A stretch of DNA of 64,000 nucleotides, taken from positions 62,001 to 126,000 of the forward strand of contig CAICTM010000072.1 of NCBI GenBank assembly GCA_903772945.1. Direction: 5' to 3'. Below the pieces are notes generated by a model. It did no database searches. It was not told the DNA's origin and saw nothing but the letters and a program-made list of their open reading frames with translations. Source of the DNA: Seminavis robusta. Lineage: Eukaryota; Bacillariophyta; Bacillariophyceae; Naviculales; Naviculaceae. Shown here piece by piece: positions 11,488 to 22,966 of this stretch. Every line of letters starts with the position of its first letter. Within the stretch, counting starts at the first letter, position 1. A program made the position numbers and the translations under genes.

Positions 11488-13042
11488 GGCTTCGCTAGAG
11501 AGATTGTCAATGAATCGAATCGAATCGAATCGGTGTTCAGCTTTCTGGTTCAGGCGAGAACGGGCTATGGAAGGGAGGAAGGGGTGATGTGTCTAGCTAG
11601 CTAGCAATCTGCCTAGTGGTAGAACGGAATGATGAATGTCCCGTATCGTACCTGCAGTCTTACTCTCGGGTTGTCACTTGTTGTTTTGTTGTTTGAGAAT
11701 AAGGCACGAAGCACGAAGGGACCTTCTTGGTTATCGCCGTTGCTTTTGTTGATGGCTTGGATCTCACTTCTCAGCGTGGCACACCTCAATTTCACCCAAA
11801 AAAGTGACTTCTCACGCTGGGAATGTTTGATGGCGGACAGACCACATGCGATCACCCGGGCGACGATCGGGAGAAAGACGACGTCTCGAGGGTGCAAGCT
11901 GCTATTTGTGCCATGGCGCGCACATGACATACTAGTAGCGGTACCAAAATAGTGGGCAGGTACCGGTAGTAGGATATGTGCTATGTATACCGGTATGTAC
12001 TATGCAACTCTTCTCGATACGATTGGGAAGACGTCTATAGCTTAGAACCGAGGATGAACGCTCTGGCCTAGCAACCAGCCCCAGTAGACAACGACAGGCT
12101 AGCTGGGCTGGCCCCAGGCATCATGACTTGACTCGGAACTTACAAGGCATGACACATGGGCCAGAGGAAGGTGGCTCCAAGCTGAGACAGGCTCCGCATT
12201 GTATCAGGATGGGGTCTCTATCTTTGAACCAGGCTTGGATTGGAGGTGTCTGTGTGGAGCTGTGGCTGGTCCCCAAGATTTGAAATACTAAGTTGGAAAG
12301 GCACAGCCAGTATTCATTTAATCGCAGCTTCCTTCCGATGGCTCTACGGAGAGCCTACCGTACCGTGCCGTCAGACCTGCTGTTCAAGATGTTGGCTTCA
12401 AACAACGACAACATTAGTTCCTCATATAGAGTTGCACAACCTTCCTTGTTCCTTCCTCAGGCTGCTTTCGTGCAGAAGCCCCTCCCCCAACAACTAACTA
12501 ACTGGTGCTTGAGTCTTCGCAAACAGCTCCCACTAGCTAGTAGTTTACACAGGTACGGACACACATTGCCTTTGTTCCTTCGTGCAGGCAGTTCCATGCA
12601 ATGACGAGCCAATACAGATCACTGTCCGTCAACCATCCAACGATAGCTGATACTACCGCCAGCAACACGACAAAAAAGCAATATGATGTCAGTTGCATTT
12701 CCTAACTATTGATGCCACAAACAAACCAAGGAAACGACAGCCAACTTACCATTGTTGCACTTGTCTACTGGTACCTTCTTCTCTGGTTGTCGATTGTTCC
12801 TATCCTTCTCGACTGGGGGCCAAACGCACAACATCATGATGAATGTTGAACCGTTTCCGGCAGCAATACTAGTGGTTCAGTGGGTCTTCTTTCAGCCATT
12901 CCAACACCGACCAATATTGGTAGACCCATTTGTTTGAAGATACCTTTAGGGACCTTTGTGGACAATCTGATGGGGTGTGGAAGAGGCAAAAGACATGTCT
13001 TGGGGTCGTAATCGCCAATTTCGTTGCATCGAGACAGCCTCT
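11488..13042. other. Intergenic region upstream of NF-YB
   Basis: Presumed NF-YB promoter followed by about 1.4 kb without a recognisable gene. CTAGCTAG palindromes lie near 11594 and GGTACCGGTA-type motifs near 11960-11990. Open frames of up to 103 codons at 12240-12604 show no domain. Confidence 0.4.
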
Positions 13043-14908
13043 CTCCAATACCAAAATCTTTTTCGTTCAGCTAAATTGGGCTCTGGCATGGAAGAGTCCA
13101 TTGTACAAAACCAATAGATACCCTGCGGAAAGGATCCTGGGTAGCAGAAGAAGCAAGGGCCACTCCTTTCAGTCCGAATCGTCTCTTGGGTGGTATGGCG
13201 GCAGTTTCATTAGATTTCCTTGACCACCAAAATCTTGTTTTCATTCCTTTCATATGGGCTCTGGCATGGAAGAGTCCATTGTCCAAGACCAATGGATATG
13301 CTGCGGAAAGGATCCTGGGTAGTAGAAGAGGCAAGGGCCACTCCGTTCAGTCCGAATCGTCTCTTGGGTGGTATGGCGGCAGTTTCATTAGATTTCCTTG
13401 ACCACCAAAATCTTGTTTTCATTCCTTTCATATGGGCTCTGGCATGGAAGAGTCCATTGTCCAAGACCAATGGATATGCTGCGGAAAGGATCCTGGGTAG
13501 TAGAAGAGGCAAGGGCCACTCCGTTCAGTCCGAATCGGCTCTTGGGTGGTATGGCGGCAGTTTCATTAGATTTCCTTGACCACCAAAATCTTGTTTTCAT
13601 TCCTTCCATATGGGCTCTGGCATGGAAGAGTCCATTGTCCAAGACCAATGGATATGCTGCGGAAAGGATCCTGGGTAGTAGAAGAGGTAAGGGCCACTCC
13701 GTTCAGTCCGAATCGTCTCTTGGGTGGTATGGCGGCAGTTTCATTAGATTTCCTTGACCACCAAAATCTTGTTTTCATTCCTTTCATATGGGCTCTGGCA
13801 TGGAAGAGTCCATTGTCCAAGACCAATATACTCTGGGAAAGGATCCTGGGTAGAGAAGAAGCAAGGGCCACTCCGTTCAGTCCGAATCGTCTCTTGGGTG
13901 GTATGGCGGCAGTTTCATTAGATTTCCTTGACCACCAAAATCTTGTTTTCATTCCTTTCATATGGGCTCTGGCATGGAAGAGTCCATTGTCCAAGACCAA
14001 TGGATACACTGCGGAAAGGATCCTGTGTAGTAGAAGACGCAAGGGCCACTCCGTTCAGTCCGAATCGTCTCTTGGGTGGTATGGCGGCAGTTTCATTAGA
14101 TTTCCTTGACCACCAAAATCTTGTTTTCATCCCCCTAAATTAGGCTCTGGCATGGAAGAGTCCATTGTCCAAGACCAATATACTCTGTGGAAAGGATCCT
14201 GGGTAGTAGAAGAAGCAAGGGCCACTCCTTCAGTCCGAATGTCTCTTGGCTGGCCCGGGGGCAGTTTCATTAGATTTCGTTTGCTCCCAAAATCTGGTTG
14301 TCATTTCATTCATATGGGCCCTGGCATGGAAGAGTCTATTGTACAAGACCAATAGATACTCTGTGGAAAGGATCCTGGGTAGTAGAAGAGGCAAGGGCCA
14401 CTTCTTTCAGTCCGAAGCCTCTTGGTGGCATGCCGGCCGTTCATGATTTCCTCTACTCCAAAATCTTGTTTTCATCCCCCTAAATTGGGCTCTGGCATGG
14501 AAGAGTCCATTGTCCAAGACCAATAGATACTCTGTGGAAAGGATCCTGGGTAGTAGAAGAAGCAAGGGCCACTCCGTTCAGTCCGAATGGTCTCTTGGCT
14601 GGCCCGGCGGCAGTTTCATTAGATTTCGTTTGCTCCCAAAATCTGCTTGTCATTTCTTTCATATGTGCCCTGGCGTGGAAGAGTCTATTGTACAAGACCA
14701 ATAGATACGCTGTGGAAAGGATCCTGGGGTGTAGAAGAGTCAAGGGCCACTTCTTTCAGTCCGAAGCCTCACTTGGGTGGCATGCCGGCCGCTTCATCGG
14801 ATTTTCCTTTGCTACCAAAATCTTTTTCATTCCTTTCATATGGGCTCTGGCGTGAAAGAGTCCACTGCCCATCAGCAACAGAGACCTTGTGGACAAGATC
14901 CTATGTTC
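13043..14908. repeat. Tandem satellite, ~178 bp unit, ten to eleven copies
   Basis: The anchor GGCTCTGGCATGGAAGAG or a close variant recurs at about 13079, 13257, 13435, 13613, 13791, 13965, 14143, 14317, 14488, 14666 and 14843. Spacing is 178 bp for the early copies and 171-178 bp later. Copies from 13257 to about 14140 are almost identical; flanking copies are more diverged. Each unit holds GGAAAGGATCCTG, a CCGTTCAGTCCGAATC block and a CACCAAAATCTTG block. Long open frames occur on both strands across the array, but the unit length is not a multiple of three, the frames shift between units and the peptides are simple repeats, so I treat the array as non-coding. Confidence 0.95.
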
Positions 14909-16342
14909 ATATTACACAGAGAGGCGTCGCGTGGCCATGAACAGAATCGATATATCATGGTCAATCAGCACAAAACAAGAGGAAGGAACCTGAGATCCTG
15001 CGATGAGATCTTTTGGAAGGCAGTCACGAGCCCTGAGCTCACGATTGATTTCTTACCGCCGTTTACGTTTGGAAAGAAGAGACGATGATCATCACAAGCG
15101 GGTGGGAAGACGGCTCTATAGCCGTAGCTACCGGTACTAATAGCTAGCTAGAAGCAATAACACGGACCTGAACAATGCCAACAACAACAGGAATGTCAAC
15201 ATCGACCCTCGTCTTGTGCAAGCCGTTGCCCAAGCAGTGTCCTTTCCCATTGTCCCCGTTTACCATGACGCTCGCACAGACCGAATCAAATCAAACACGC
15301 CGTGGAGGAGCAACTGGATGTTGTTGTCGCCGACTTTGAATTGTGCTCAGTGTGCGTTGGCGTTGGATCCGGATGGATCAAATACTGCATCATCGATTGT
15401 GCATCTTGGCGGCCTCTTGAGAATGCAACAAACATACATGATACTTCTGAGTGCAACTCTATGATACCTTGACGCAGCAGCATCCGGAATTCTTCCTGGC
15501 TGTGAAGTATCAAGAAGCCGAGGGAAACTTTTGTGGTGGCGGACGATCTGGCTGCCTTTTCCCCAATGATAAAATAGAAACACGCAAACAGCGACGCATA
15601 TTTATTGCGGGAGTCTACATCGTACTACGAATTCCAAGCATTCCAATAACATTTTCAGAGCACGCGAGAAGGCGCGGTAGAGTGTGAGGGAAGCACTTCC
15701 AGCAGTTTCCCAACTTCTTTCATGATCAGTTTCATTTTACGGTAGAACTGCATCAGCACTATTCGAAACGACAAACGACAAAAGGAACTCTTGTTTGCCA
15801 ACACTCCATCGGCAGGATCTACTCTACGAGATCTGGAAAAGATTCTCGACAGGAACATGCAGTCGGCATCCAAACTGGGGTGCGGCATAGTACCAGGCAT
15901 GGAAGGCCAACGCATTGATTCACAGTACAAAACACCATCCTAAGAACACGCATGGTGCGAATTCGAAGGTGCCAGTACAGGCTTTTCTCAAACTGCGGAA
16001 TCACAATCAAACAATCTTCTTTCGGTTGCCAGCAACTGGTCGGCTGTTCCGGTATGCGCCACAGTCAATGCTAGCGCTGATGAAATGCTGGGTGGGGCTG
16101 CAACCTACCGGTAGCTGGTCATCCACAAGCGCGGATTATTTCAAAATCGCTCACCCAAAAAGCTAGCATGTATGCACGGTGTTGATCTAGGTGTATGCAT
16201 CATCTAAATTTCTTATGAACGATCTCTACCAAGTACATGAAACCTTCTTGTGTATGCTGATTGATAGTGATATCAATACCATTGGATGGAGTGATTGATT
16301 CGTTGGTCCAGTTCCCAACTCTCTTCCAAGACAGGCACATGA
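14909..16342. other. Intergenic region with possible gene remnants
   Basis: No intact gene. Around 15160-15300 the + strand encodes an Asn-rich stretch followed by NVNIDPRLVQAVAQAV, and around 15750-15945 another frame reads SAGSTLRDLEKILDRNMQSA. These look protein-like but are short and in different frames. I do not recognise a family. Confidence 0.25.
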
Positions 16343-19166
16343 TTATGCTCCATGAAACACGGCGTCCATTCCAGTGCGGAATTTCTCTCGGGAAATGGTT
16401 GCCTCGTGGTCGTCCTCTCCACCGGCTACGAAATTGCGAAGAGTGCTGGGGGTCAGTTCGAGTTGGAAGTACTCCGCAAAGCCGGCACGAAGCTCTTCCA
16501 GTGACAAGGTTCCATTGTGGTCCGTGTCAAACTCATCATACAACTTGTCGGCATCAAAGGCATCCACTCGCAACGAGTCCTTGATTTGCGCTCGCTTAAA
16601 GGCATGGCCCGAGAAGCGCTTGACAGACTTGTAATAGTCCTTTTGCAAAATGCCAAGCTTCTCCACGTATTTTTCTTCCAAGCCCTTGCGAATGTCAAAC
16701 CCATCATAATTGGCAACGATATCAATGGGTCCCTTGTTTTCGACCAGGGGATGCATAATGCTCTGAAGACCTTCGTAAAACCAGTCCACATCTTCTTCCT
16801 CGTTGAGGGTAATGCCAAACAGATCAATGAACAACGTGTGCTGATGTTCTCGGTACACGCATCGGTCTTCCAGACTCCCAAAGATCTCGGACGTGACTCC
16901 CATCTTGTCCGGATTGAAAATACGAGTATCCATGAGCTTGAGGTTGGGGCTGATGATGGGCTCAAATTCTGTGGAAATATTCATTGCAGAAACAATGTCA
17001 CACATGGAAAGTAGGAGAGAACCAGGTTAGCCAGCAATCAACCCATCCACTTGAACAACATACTTGCGACGACGTACCCATCTGATCCAGAATATCCTTT
17101 TGCAGATCCATGCCCGGTGCGATTTCAATCAACTCAAGTTTTTCCGCTTTGGCGGTTCTTTGGAAGACACACCGCTCGGTGACGTACAGGACATTTTGAC
17201 CTCGACGGACAGCTTCGTCTCCGCTGAATGTCTTTTCCATTACCTTCGGGACCAACTTTTTCACTTGGCCTTCTTTGGCAATCTTGAGTGTACCGTCTCC
17301 AGGAGTTTCCACCTTGAGACCCTTGGCGGTCAGGGAAGTCATGAAGCATACCGTTCGTGTCGACTGTGAAATGTCGATAAAGCCACCGGGACCTGTGAGT
17401 CTATCCTTGCTCATTCGAGACACGTTGACATCTCCTTCGGGCGATATTTGAGCAGCACCCAAGAAGCACATGTCCAAACCACCACCATCGTAGAAATCAA
17501 ACATCTTTGCAACGGAAAACAGGAAAACAAAGCAGATAAAGAAGCACCCGGTTGAGAATGAGGTGTTCGTTTGTTTTGTTTGGCGCTCTCCGGTTCGTGC
17601 CATCCTTTTTACAACTAAGGCAACTTACTTGGTTCATTTCCATCAGACTGGACGCATTGAATGCTGGTCCAAAGCTGTGGCCAGAAGCAGGCAAACCTCC
17701 AAAGACTCCTGGTTCGGTAGACAGAGTGAGATAGTCGAGCATGCCTTCTTCAGATGCAACGCTTGCGACACCCTCGGGCAAACCAATGCCAAGGTTCACA
17801 ATCTTGTTTGGCTTTACACAGAAGAACGCTCGGCGGGCAATGAGCTTTCGCAATCCCATTTCCATTGGCTCAACTCCTTCAGCACCCGTTTTGATTTCGC
17901 CAGTGAGTACAGGGTTGTGCTTTTCGAGGTAACTCATGGGATGCAACTCATCATGATCTTTCTCATCCACCACCACAACACAGTCAACCATTGGTCCGGG
18001 AACTCCGACACTTCGGGATGGTAGTGTTCCGCTACCGGCAACGCGTTTGACCTGAGCGATCACAATACCACCGCTATTCTTGGCCGCAGCCGCAACAATC
18101 TTTTGATCACACAAGAGGCTCTCATGTTCTAGTGTGATGTTTCCCTGAGCATCTGCTGTTGTTCCTCGGATGATGGCCACATCAATTGGCAAGGCCTTGT
18201 ACATTAGATTCTCTTCCCCATCAATGTTGATTCTCGAAACAAGCTTGGAATGAAAGGGGCTTTGAGCTGCCTTTTCATTGACAGCTCCTCCCGTGATTTC
18301 TGGATCAACATAAGTCCCAAGACCCACGGTTGTGATATGACCGGGAGAATGGGTGGACTGGGCACGAATCATGCGCGAGACAGAGCCCATGGGCAAAGTC
18401 CAGGCTTCCACTTTGTTCGCCAAAGCGAGATCCGCAACTTTTGGTACTTGTCCGTAGTGACCACCAATGGTTCTGAAAAGCATGCAGGTACCATCTTCCT
18501 TCTCTCTTCCAAGATGAGACAGTCCCTTTTCTCCATAGTCCTGCAAAACGATCAGATTAGAGTAAAGAAGAATAAAATTAGTATAAGCTGTGTGCTGTTG
18601 ACACGGGGAATTGTAGATTCGATTCAAGGGCTCCTTTTGCCCGACTTACACCAGGACCTGCAGAAAGAGTAAAAGCAGTAGCAGAATAAAACAAACAAGT
18701 ATGAGCAGTTTGCATGGGGATTTGATAGACTACTGTTGCGTGACATACCGCCTCCAAAAAAGAGGGTCAAGTTCTTTGGCGAGCTCGTTCGTTCAAATCT
18801 CTCCCCCAAAGCCTTCAGGACGGCTTCCGGTGCACCCTGGCAAACGAAACCGGATACAGCGACAGTATCCCCATCACGGACTAGCTCGACGGCATCAGAG
18901 GCACTGACAATCTTTTGGTGGATCCTCTTGGGTACTTTGTACTTCTCTTTTTTTATTGCACTGTCAGCACCGTTGACAACGTTGGCACCATTAACTGGAT
19001 TTGGTTCAGCGAACGAATCGGTATAGAGATATTTCCGACCCATAAGGTCAGCGGAGTTGAGGAATGGATTCGAAGCAAGCACTCTTACTGGCTTGATGAG
19101 TCTGCAATGGCGAGCTGCCGCCAGGCCTGCTCTGGCCATGGTTTTGGATGCGGTCAGCATCATCAT
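16343..19166 (-). CDS. Propionate/acetate CoA-transferase (YdiF/PCT type) fused to an EF-hand, mitochondrial
   Basis: Family I CoA-transferase, moving CoA between short-chain acyl-CoA and a free acid. Five exons: 18749-19166, 18650-18657 (8 nt), 17629-18540, 17078-17504 and 16343-16968; 796 residues. Residues 1-35 are rich in Arg, Ala and Leu without acids, like a mitochondrial presequence. The alpha half begins at about 80 and includes GGGPGDYGEKGLSHLG, which needs the 8-nt exon. The beta half carries the catalytic Glu418 in STEPGVFGG. The last intron joins LDQM to EFEPIISPNLKLMD as in bacterial PCT proteins. After the normal PCT end (RFSGHAFKR) comes an extra domain with a canonical EF-hand loop, residues 736-747 (DTDHNGTLSLEE), and a degenerate second loop near 773-784. 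The fusion suggests calcium control (inference). The exact acyl substrate cannot be read from sequence. Confidence 0.92.
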
Positions 19167-19243
19167 GGTCGATTCTATTCTACGGTTTTTGGATCAAATG
19201 TATGTTTTGGCTTGCTTTCAGAATTGTTTTATGAGATGCTAGA

Positions 19244-19633
19244 ATGACTGCTTACGGCGGAACGTGCGATGCGAACTACAAGAGCATACTCCGAGATATG
19301 GATGCAATCCCAGGTCGAAGGAAAGTTGTCGCTTTGTTGACGCTCTCAATGCTTTTTGGATGGATTCTTGGAGTTCGCATCAAATTGCGAACCGAAGAGC
19401 GGATCCGCAGTGAACCAACAGCGCTTCTTCCGAAGGGAACCCACGAAGAGAAGCCAGCTACAGAGCCATTACACGTGTACGGCCAGCTAAGGTGGTGGAT
19501 GTACAGTCGTACGGTACAGTACCCTACAGAGCTAGCACCCATAGTTACAAAGAGCTGGTCAAAAGCAGATTATAAAATGCAGCAAAAAGTGAGAATGCTA
19601 AAATATTTTATAGATAGATCCTACAGGTGCTAG
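19244..19633 (+). CDS. Possible small membrane protein, doubtful
   Basis: A 129-codon frame starting with ATG, divergent from the CoA-transferase with only 77 bp between start codons. Residues 25-45 form a hydrophobic helix (VVALLTLSMLFGWILGV). I find no family. Its last 20 codons lie in a dispersed repeat that recurs at about 23671-23705, which argues that at least the 3' end is not conserved coding sequence. It may instead be 5' flanking DNA of the CoA-transferase. Confidence 0.2.
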   Translation: MTAYGGTCDANYKSILRDMDAIPGRRKVVALLTLSMLFGWILGVRIKLRTEERIRSEPTALLPKGTHEEKPATEPLHVYGQLRWWMYSRTVQYPTELAPIVTKSWSKADYKMQQKVRMLKYFIDRSYRC

Positions 19634-20303
19634 AGCTAGCTAGGGCAGTCATCCTTTAGCGCAAAGAGAATATCAAGACGAACCATGCTTCTTGATGCCA
19701 AGCTTCTATGAAATGACTGATGGTGGAGTGCCTACAGTAGATAGATGCTTGCTCTTGGTGGCTCTGGAACTAGATCGAACGACTGAAGGCACACACCCCA
19801 CACGCCATTCCAACAGTCTCGGGGTGGGCATCGTATCATTACGTAACCCCAGCAAAGAAGGGTGCACATACCGGTATGGTACCAGGTACCACATACAGTC
19901 GTAACCCCACGCCATCACTACCCTTGCAAGGTGCCAAGCGAGCAAAATCTGGATGCAGCCGTGCTCTAACGGTATTTTCAGGGTACGGTACCGGTACAGT
20001 CGTACTTTCCTCTCGGCCGTACCGGTACCATCACAGTGCAACCTAGAACACCTGTGGGCATTGCACTGTGCACAGGCAGAGCTTCCAAAAGACCTCTGGT
20101 TGCGACGTCAAGTGGTCCTAACCTCCAAAGTTTTGCAAGTAACCAATGGTCGGTACCGGTACGCACCCTTTTATCTCCCATCTTGTCGATTAAACCAGCA
20201 AACTCCAGCTGCAGCCACCAACCCACGCACATCCAGCCAGTCAAAGATGGAAGATTCCGAAACCGCCACCAACCCCGGCGAAAGGAGCAGTCACTTCCTT
20301 CTG
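19634..20303. other. Intergenic region with palindrome cluster
   Basis: No gene seen. Three exact GTACCGGTAC copies lie at 19988-19997, 20019-20028 and 20153-20162, plus several partial copies (for example near 19871-19890). Confidence 0.5.
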
Positions 20304-21671
20304 CTACGGCCTCCTCCGATTCCGGCTCGCATCTACTCGACTACTTGCTGCAATATCTGGTGATAGAACCTTGCGGTAGTACCAAAAGAATGACTGCCCT
20401 GGCTCCAGTTGCCGCAAGCGGTTGATCTTCTGTCTTGTGTACACAAAGAAGTTCAGGAAGCCTGTTGCAGCGAGGATGAAGTGGAGATTGAGAAAATGAA
20501 TAACAGAAGTGATGCTCAGCCACACCGCGGTGCAAAACACGGTGGTTCATGCATGACGCGAGAGAAGACCCCACGGACACTTACCCTGCAAAGGATAGAG
20601 TATCCAGTACAAATATTGCAACGCCACAGACCTTGGTTCCACCTTCCTTTCTTGAATTTCCTCCGAACCAAGAAGCCCTCCTATGTACAAGCCTACGGAA
20701 GGCCAAACCAATGTGTTCAAATAGACCTTCAGCCACCAAAAACAAGTTGGTGGCACCAATGAGCCATGTTCCGAATGAGAAAGATCCACAACTACCGTAG
20801 CCAGCTATCTTACCAAAGAATAGAGAACTGCTTGTAGTGCCACTTGTCGCAGGCGTTCGTCCGCTGCCGAGTCCCGACCCCCTTCAAACCGGTAGCGATT
20901 GCTCCTTTTCAACGTAGTGCGCACTGTCAACCACACGAGAAACGTGCAAAGAAACCCTATAAAAGAAAAACAAAAGATGAAGGACGTCGCAAGTATCCCC
21001 AATGCGCCCACTATTACTTCTGTGGAGCGTTCACACTCAATTTCCTCATGATCATTGCACCCCCACGGCGAGGCTGAATAAACGCAGACGTTGTTGATAA
21101 TTGGAGAAGGGTTGATGGATTGTGTCGCTGCAGCAGCAATTTGAATGCTGAGTGGTACAATGATTGCAAAGGAGTATGCCCCAATTTCGATTCCTCGAGT
21201 GAAATCTCGTTCTTTCCAATTTCGTCGGACGACCAGAAAGTAGTATATGCTCAAGTAAGCGTTACAGCTTGACCCAATCATAACTCCCAGGGCGAAGATA
21301 AACCCAATTGCTGCGCAAGATGCATGAGTGCCTATCGCACCTGGAAATCCAATATACGAAGGGATCAGAAATGGCATTACTAGACTGGTCGAGGAGGACA
21401 CCATATCTGCAAGGCTTAACGCAAAAACTAAGCGTTGCATGCACCTTTCAAGTTGTCGCCTAGACATGTAGATAACACAGCTAGAACCAATCATGGAGAG
21501 AGAGGCGGAGAGGGAGCCCAGTACCAAGAGAGGAATGCACACAGAGTCATCCAATATTTTATAGGATATGGAGGATGGGGAAGCGGTAGCATTGAAGGAA
21601 AGATCAAAGTCATCCATTCCAGCATAGGATGGGGAATAAGTGGCATTCAACCAGGGAGCAACATTCGACAT
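20304..21671 (-). CDS. GPCR-like seven-helix receptor (cAMP-receptor-like)
   Basis: Three exons, 20814-21671, 20585-20726 and 20304-20461, giving 385 residues in one frame. The N-terminus has two N-glycosylation sequons and no basic residues, as expected for an extracellular end. Hydrophobic helices lie at about 44-68, 79-103, 119-147, 161-183, 221-250, 275-301 and 322-340. Cys119 near the start of helix 3 and Cys196 in the second outer loop could form the usual disulfide. The last intron joins YPLQ to GFLNFFVYTRQ, the helix 7 end typical of class E/cAMP-receptor-like and related protist GPCRs. The intracellular loop after helix 5 is rich in basic residues. The ligand is unknown. The first intron is 87 bp and I chose its acceptor by frame and by continuity of helix 6. 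Confidence 0.8.
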
Positions 21672-21799
21672 TGCTTGACTTTGTCGAGCTGCCCATGGTC
21701 GGTTGCTTTGTTGCTGTCTGTCTCACTTCGACCAACAACCAACCCGGTAACAAATGCATATTTTAGCTACGTATACATCCGTGACTAGTGCATTGACAG

Positions 21800-21913
21800 G
21801 AACGACCATACCACGATGACAGCACCGCTTCCCGTCTGCTCAGCGAAGTTAAGCATCGTCGGGCCAGGTTAGTACTACGGTGGGGGACCACGTTGGAATC
21901 CCTGGTGTTGTTC
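21800..21913 (+). rRNA. 5S ribosomal RNA
   Basis: The sequence shows the 5S core: ACCATACC near the 5' end, AAGTTAAGC in loop C, GTTAGTACTACGGTGGGGGACC and GGTGTTGTTC at the 3' end. Bases GAACGACC at the start pair with GGTGTTGTTC at the end to close helix I. A TTTT run follows directly (21914-21917), fitting RNA polymerase III termination. The ends were set by helix I pairing and may be off by one or two bases. It is a single copy within the window. Confidence 0.88.
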
Positions 21914-21917
21914 TTTT

Positions 21918-22432
21918 GTTGCCGCAGTTGTCTTGGTTTTGCTCGAGCTGGCCAGTGGTGGTTTGTGTTGCTCATTCAACAAAATACGGCAGACTAGCTA
22001 GACTAGCTAGGTCAGAAAATAGATCTCAGTATTCCAGATTGAATCATTCGACTTGCTAACAAGTCCGTCAAACGTAGACTAACTTAGAAGCAGCGGTCTG
22101 GCACAGTTGCACCTGCATCAACCCAAAGGTCTCTCCAGTTCGTTGTGGTGTCCTTATACGGTACTAGTATACTACTTTTGAGAGTTCCTCAGCTGTACCT
22201 GGTACTTGATAGGTTTCGCTTCCTGTTTTGTTTGAGGCGACCCACAAGCTACCTGCCAGACAAAAGTACTAGTATGTTCAATACAGTGGTGTTACGGTCT
22301 CATAATGTATCAAAAGATTTGCTATTATAGACAAGGTTTGTGTTTCTACAATTCTGTGCATCGGTCTTATAGGCAAGGAGGGATCTGCATGGAGGCTGAT
22401 GGAGTCTGGAGTTGGAGCCCGGATCGTGAGAT
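21918..22432. other. Intergenic region, nothing recognised
   Basis: Between the 5S gene and the 3' end of the next protein gene. Only CTAGCTAG-type short palindromes (about 21990-22010) stand out. Confidence 0.5.
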
Positions 22433-22966
22433 CTAAGCGGCAGGGCTTCTGCTGGGTATTGCCTTGAGAGATTCTTGCATAGCCACGTTCTTGAAGGATT
22501 CGTTGGTGCCCTCATAGTAGATCTTGTTGGCTTCTCGCTCGTCCTCCAGTGCACGATCTCTTGCTCTCTTGAGTGCAGCTACAACGTGCTTTTGCACATA
22601 CTTTTCAAGTGTAGCTTTGATTCCTTCTGCCTTGCCTGTTGCTGGTGGGTTAACCTCCATTTGGTGAAGCTCCACAATGCTGCGGATCATGTTTCGCCGT
22701 CTCTTGGGATTGGTAGCCTTGTTGGGGATAATCTTCTCCAGACCTCGCAGAGTATTTCCATTCAATCTCTCGAATTCTCCGAGAAGAACAGCTGTCTTGG
22801 CCAAACCGTACGCTTGACCTCTCATTTCCACGAATTGCTGATTGGAGTACCAGCTCGCCCGCCTCTCGTCTTCAGTTCTTGTGGTATTGTAGTTGAATTC
22901 TTTGCTGTCCCCAAAACTTACTCGCTTGGTGGGAGCAGAAGAGCGAAGTTCAGAGTGTTGTCTCAT
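22433..22966 (-). CDS. Unnamed diatom protein family, member A
   Basis: A single-exon 177-residue basic protein. It begins with KRVSFG at about residue 14, then a charged stretch with WYS (39-41), then RGLE (74-77), a run of basic residues (KRRRN) and VELHQM, and a helical, charge-rich C-terminal half. The same order of motifs (KVHFG, WYT, RGLE, KRKRN, IELQRL) occurs in the gene at 32062-32595, so the two are paralogs. No signal peptide or membrane helix. I recall this layout from other diatom proteomes as an uncharacterised expanded family, but no function can be given. Confidence 0.75.
   Translation of the reverse strand: MRQHSELRSSAPTKRVSFGDSKEFNYNTTRTEDERRASWYSNQQFVEMRGQAYGLAKTAVLLGEFERLNGNTLRGLEKIIPNKATNPKRRRNMIRSIVELHQMEVNPPATGKAEGIKATLEKYVQKHVVAALKRARDRALEDEREANKIYYEGTNESFKNVAMQESLKAIPSRSPAA

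Noticed and set aside
13186-14143. Open frames of up to 177 codons on both strands in the satellite
   Set aside because: They are translations of the 178-bp repeat, which is not a multiple of three, and they occur on both strands.
17064-17077. Later donor for CoA-transferase exon 4 (after TSSQ)
   Set aside because: It breaks the frame with the last exon; the GTACGT donor at 17077 gives the family sequence QMEFEPII.
20792-20813. 22-bp intron in the GPCR gene
   Set aside because: Too short and out of phase; the acceptor before 20726 gives a continuous helix 6.
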